From the NCBI GenBank assembly GCA_045114175.1, contig JBGUJZ010000022.1, positions 1 to 6,731 of the forward strand: a stretch of DNA of 6,731 nt. Direction: 5' to 3'. The stretch is from Cacconaster sp045114175. GTDB lineage: Bacteria > Bacteroidota > Bacteroidia > Bacteroidales > UBA932. The notes below the pieces were generated by a model, which was given only the letters and a program-made list of their open reading frames with translations, searched no databases and was not told the origin of the DNA. Positions 6,520 to 6,731 of this stretch are shown piece after piece; the first letter of the stretch is position 1; the number at the start of each line of letters is the position of its first letter. Made by a program: the position numbers and the translations under genes.

Positions 6520-6593
6520 GGTCCCATAGCTCAGTTGGTCAGAGCATCTGACTCATAATCAGGGGGTCGCAGGATCATGCCCTGCAGGGACCA
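6520..6593 (+). tRNA. tRNA with CAU anticodon (tRNA-Met; tRNA-Ile2 possible)
   Basis: A 74-base cloverleaf. The acceptor GGTCCCA (6520-6526) pairs with AGGGACC (6586-6592), six pairs plus an A-A mismatch at the innermost position 7-66. The D stem is GCTC/GAGC with GG in the loop. The anticodon stem TCTGA/TCAGG has the loop CTCATAA, with CAT at 6554-6556. The variable loop is GGGTC. The T stem GCAGG/CCTGC encloses the loop ATCATGC. Position 73 is A6593, and CCA is not encoded, as in many bacteria that add it with nucleotidyltransferase. The structure is elongator-like and not initiator-like, because G1-C72 is paired. A CAU anticodon could instead belong to isoleucine tRNA if TilS modifies C34 to lysidine, and I cannot separate the two from sequence alone. 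The T-loop departs from the TTCRANN norm (A54, T58). No promoter is visible between rpsJ and this gene. Confidence 0.87.
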
Positions 6594-6604
6594 CGGTCAG
6601 AATC

Positions 6605-6636
6605 AAGCACTTGCGGTAACGCAGGTGCTTTTTTTT
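6605..6636 (+). terminator. intrinsic terminator after the tRNA
   Basis: AAGCACTTGCG (6605-6615) pairs with CGCAGGTGCTT (6620-6630) over 11 bp, including one T-G pair, around a GTAA tetraloop of the stable GNRA type. Six T's follow (6631-6636), extending to eight with the last two arm bases. This is a classic Rho-independent terminator. It lies 11 bases after the tRNA and probably ends the whole rpsL-to-tRNA transcript. Confidence 0.93.
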
Positions 6637-6731
6637 AGCATATTAAAACTGGCTCACACCGCCAGGACCACACGCCCGTTTGATGACCGTCCTGTTGTCA
6701 ATAGAAGTCTGCGTAAGGGTTCCCTTTGACA

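Noticed and set aside
6586..6671. GGACCAC at the tRNA 3' end (6588-6594) repeated at 6665-6671, suggesting an attachment-site duplication
   Set aside because: Only seven bases are shared, far shorter than typical tRNA attachment repeats, and no integrase or element is visible in the window.
6637..6731. Possible gene ends in the last 95 bases, such as a minus-strand frame open from the window edge to a stop at 6643-6645 and a + strand ATG at 6683
   Set aside because: Each frame is under 30 codons, runs off the window and matches nothing I recognise. More sequence would be needed to choose a strand.

Overview
The window looks like a stretch of Bacteroidota chromosome, most likely Bacteroidales with a moderately high GC content. 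Three things support this: a TonB-dependent-transporter/DUF4249/MG2-like gene set typical of that phylum; a TTG...TAnnTTTG-type promoter in front of rpsL; and gene starts preceded by A-rich or neutral sequence, not a Shine-Dalgarno motif. The genus cannot be fixed from sequence inspection alone.

Positions 1-3019 hold the end of an envelope operon. It contains the last 36 codons of an outer-membrane TonB-dependent transporter, a DUF4249 lipoprotein whose ATG overlaps the transporter's stop codon, and, 6 bases later, a periplasmic or secreted protein. That protein has an N-terminal MG2-like domain and a segment resembling a TonB-receptor plug. The three are probably transcribed together and may form one uptake or surface complex of unknown substrate. 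A small hairpin with the TAG stop codon in its loop and four T's after it (3006-3029) may end this operon.

Positions 3020-3125 are the promoter and leader of the translation operon. The leader has two small inverted repeats, one of which includes the rpsL start codon. Then follow rpsL (S12), rpsG (S7), fusA (EF-G) and rpsJ (S10), all on the + strand with gaps of 15-30 bases. All look intact, with their active-site or signature residues present.

The order rpsL-rpsG-fusA-rpsJ is usual for Bacteroidota, but rpsJ is not followed by rplC here. Instead come a GC-rich hairpin, a tRNA with a CAU anticodon and an odd T-loop, and a textbook intrinsic terminator (6605-6636). The tRNA has no promoter of its own that I can see, so it may be the last unit of the ribosomal-protein transcript. 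The final 95 bases (6637-6731) hold no gene I can support. I see no CRISPR array, insertion sequence or other defence or mobile system. The points most worth checking are the rpsL leader structure, the break in the S10 cluster with its embedded tRNA, and the poorly understood transporter/DUF4249/MG2 set.
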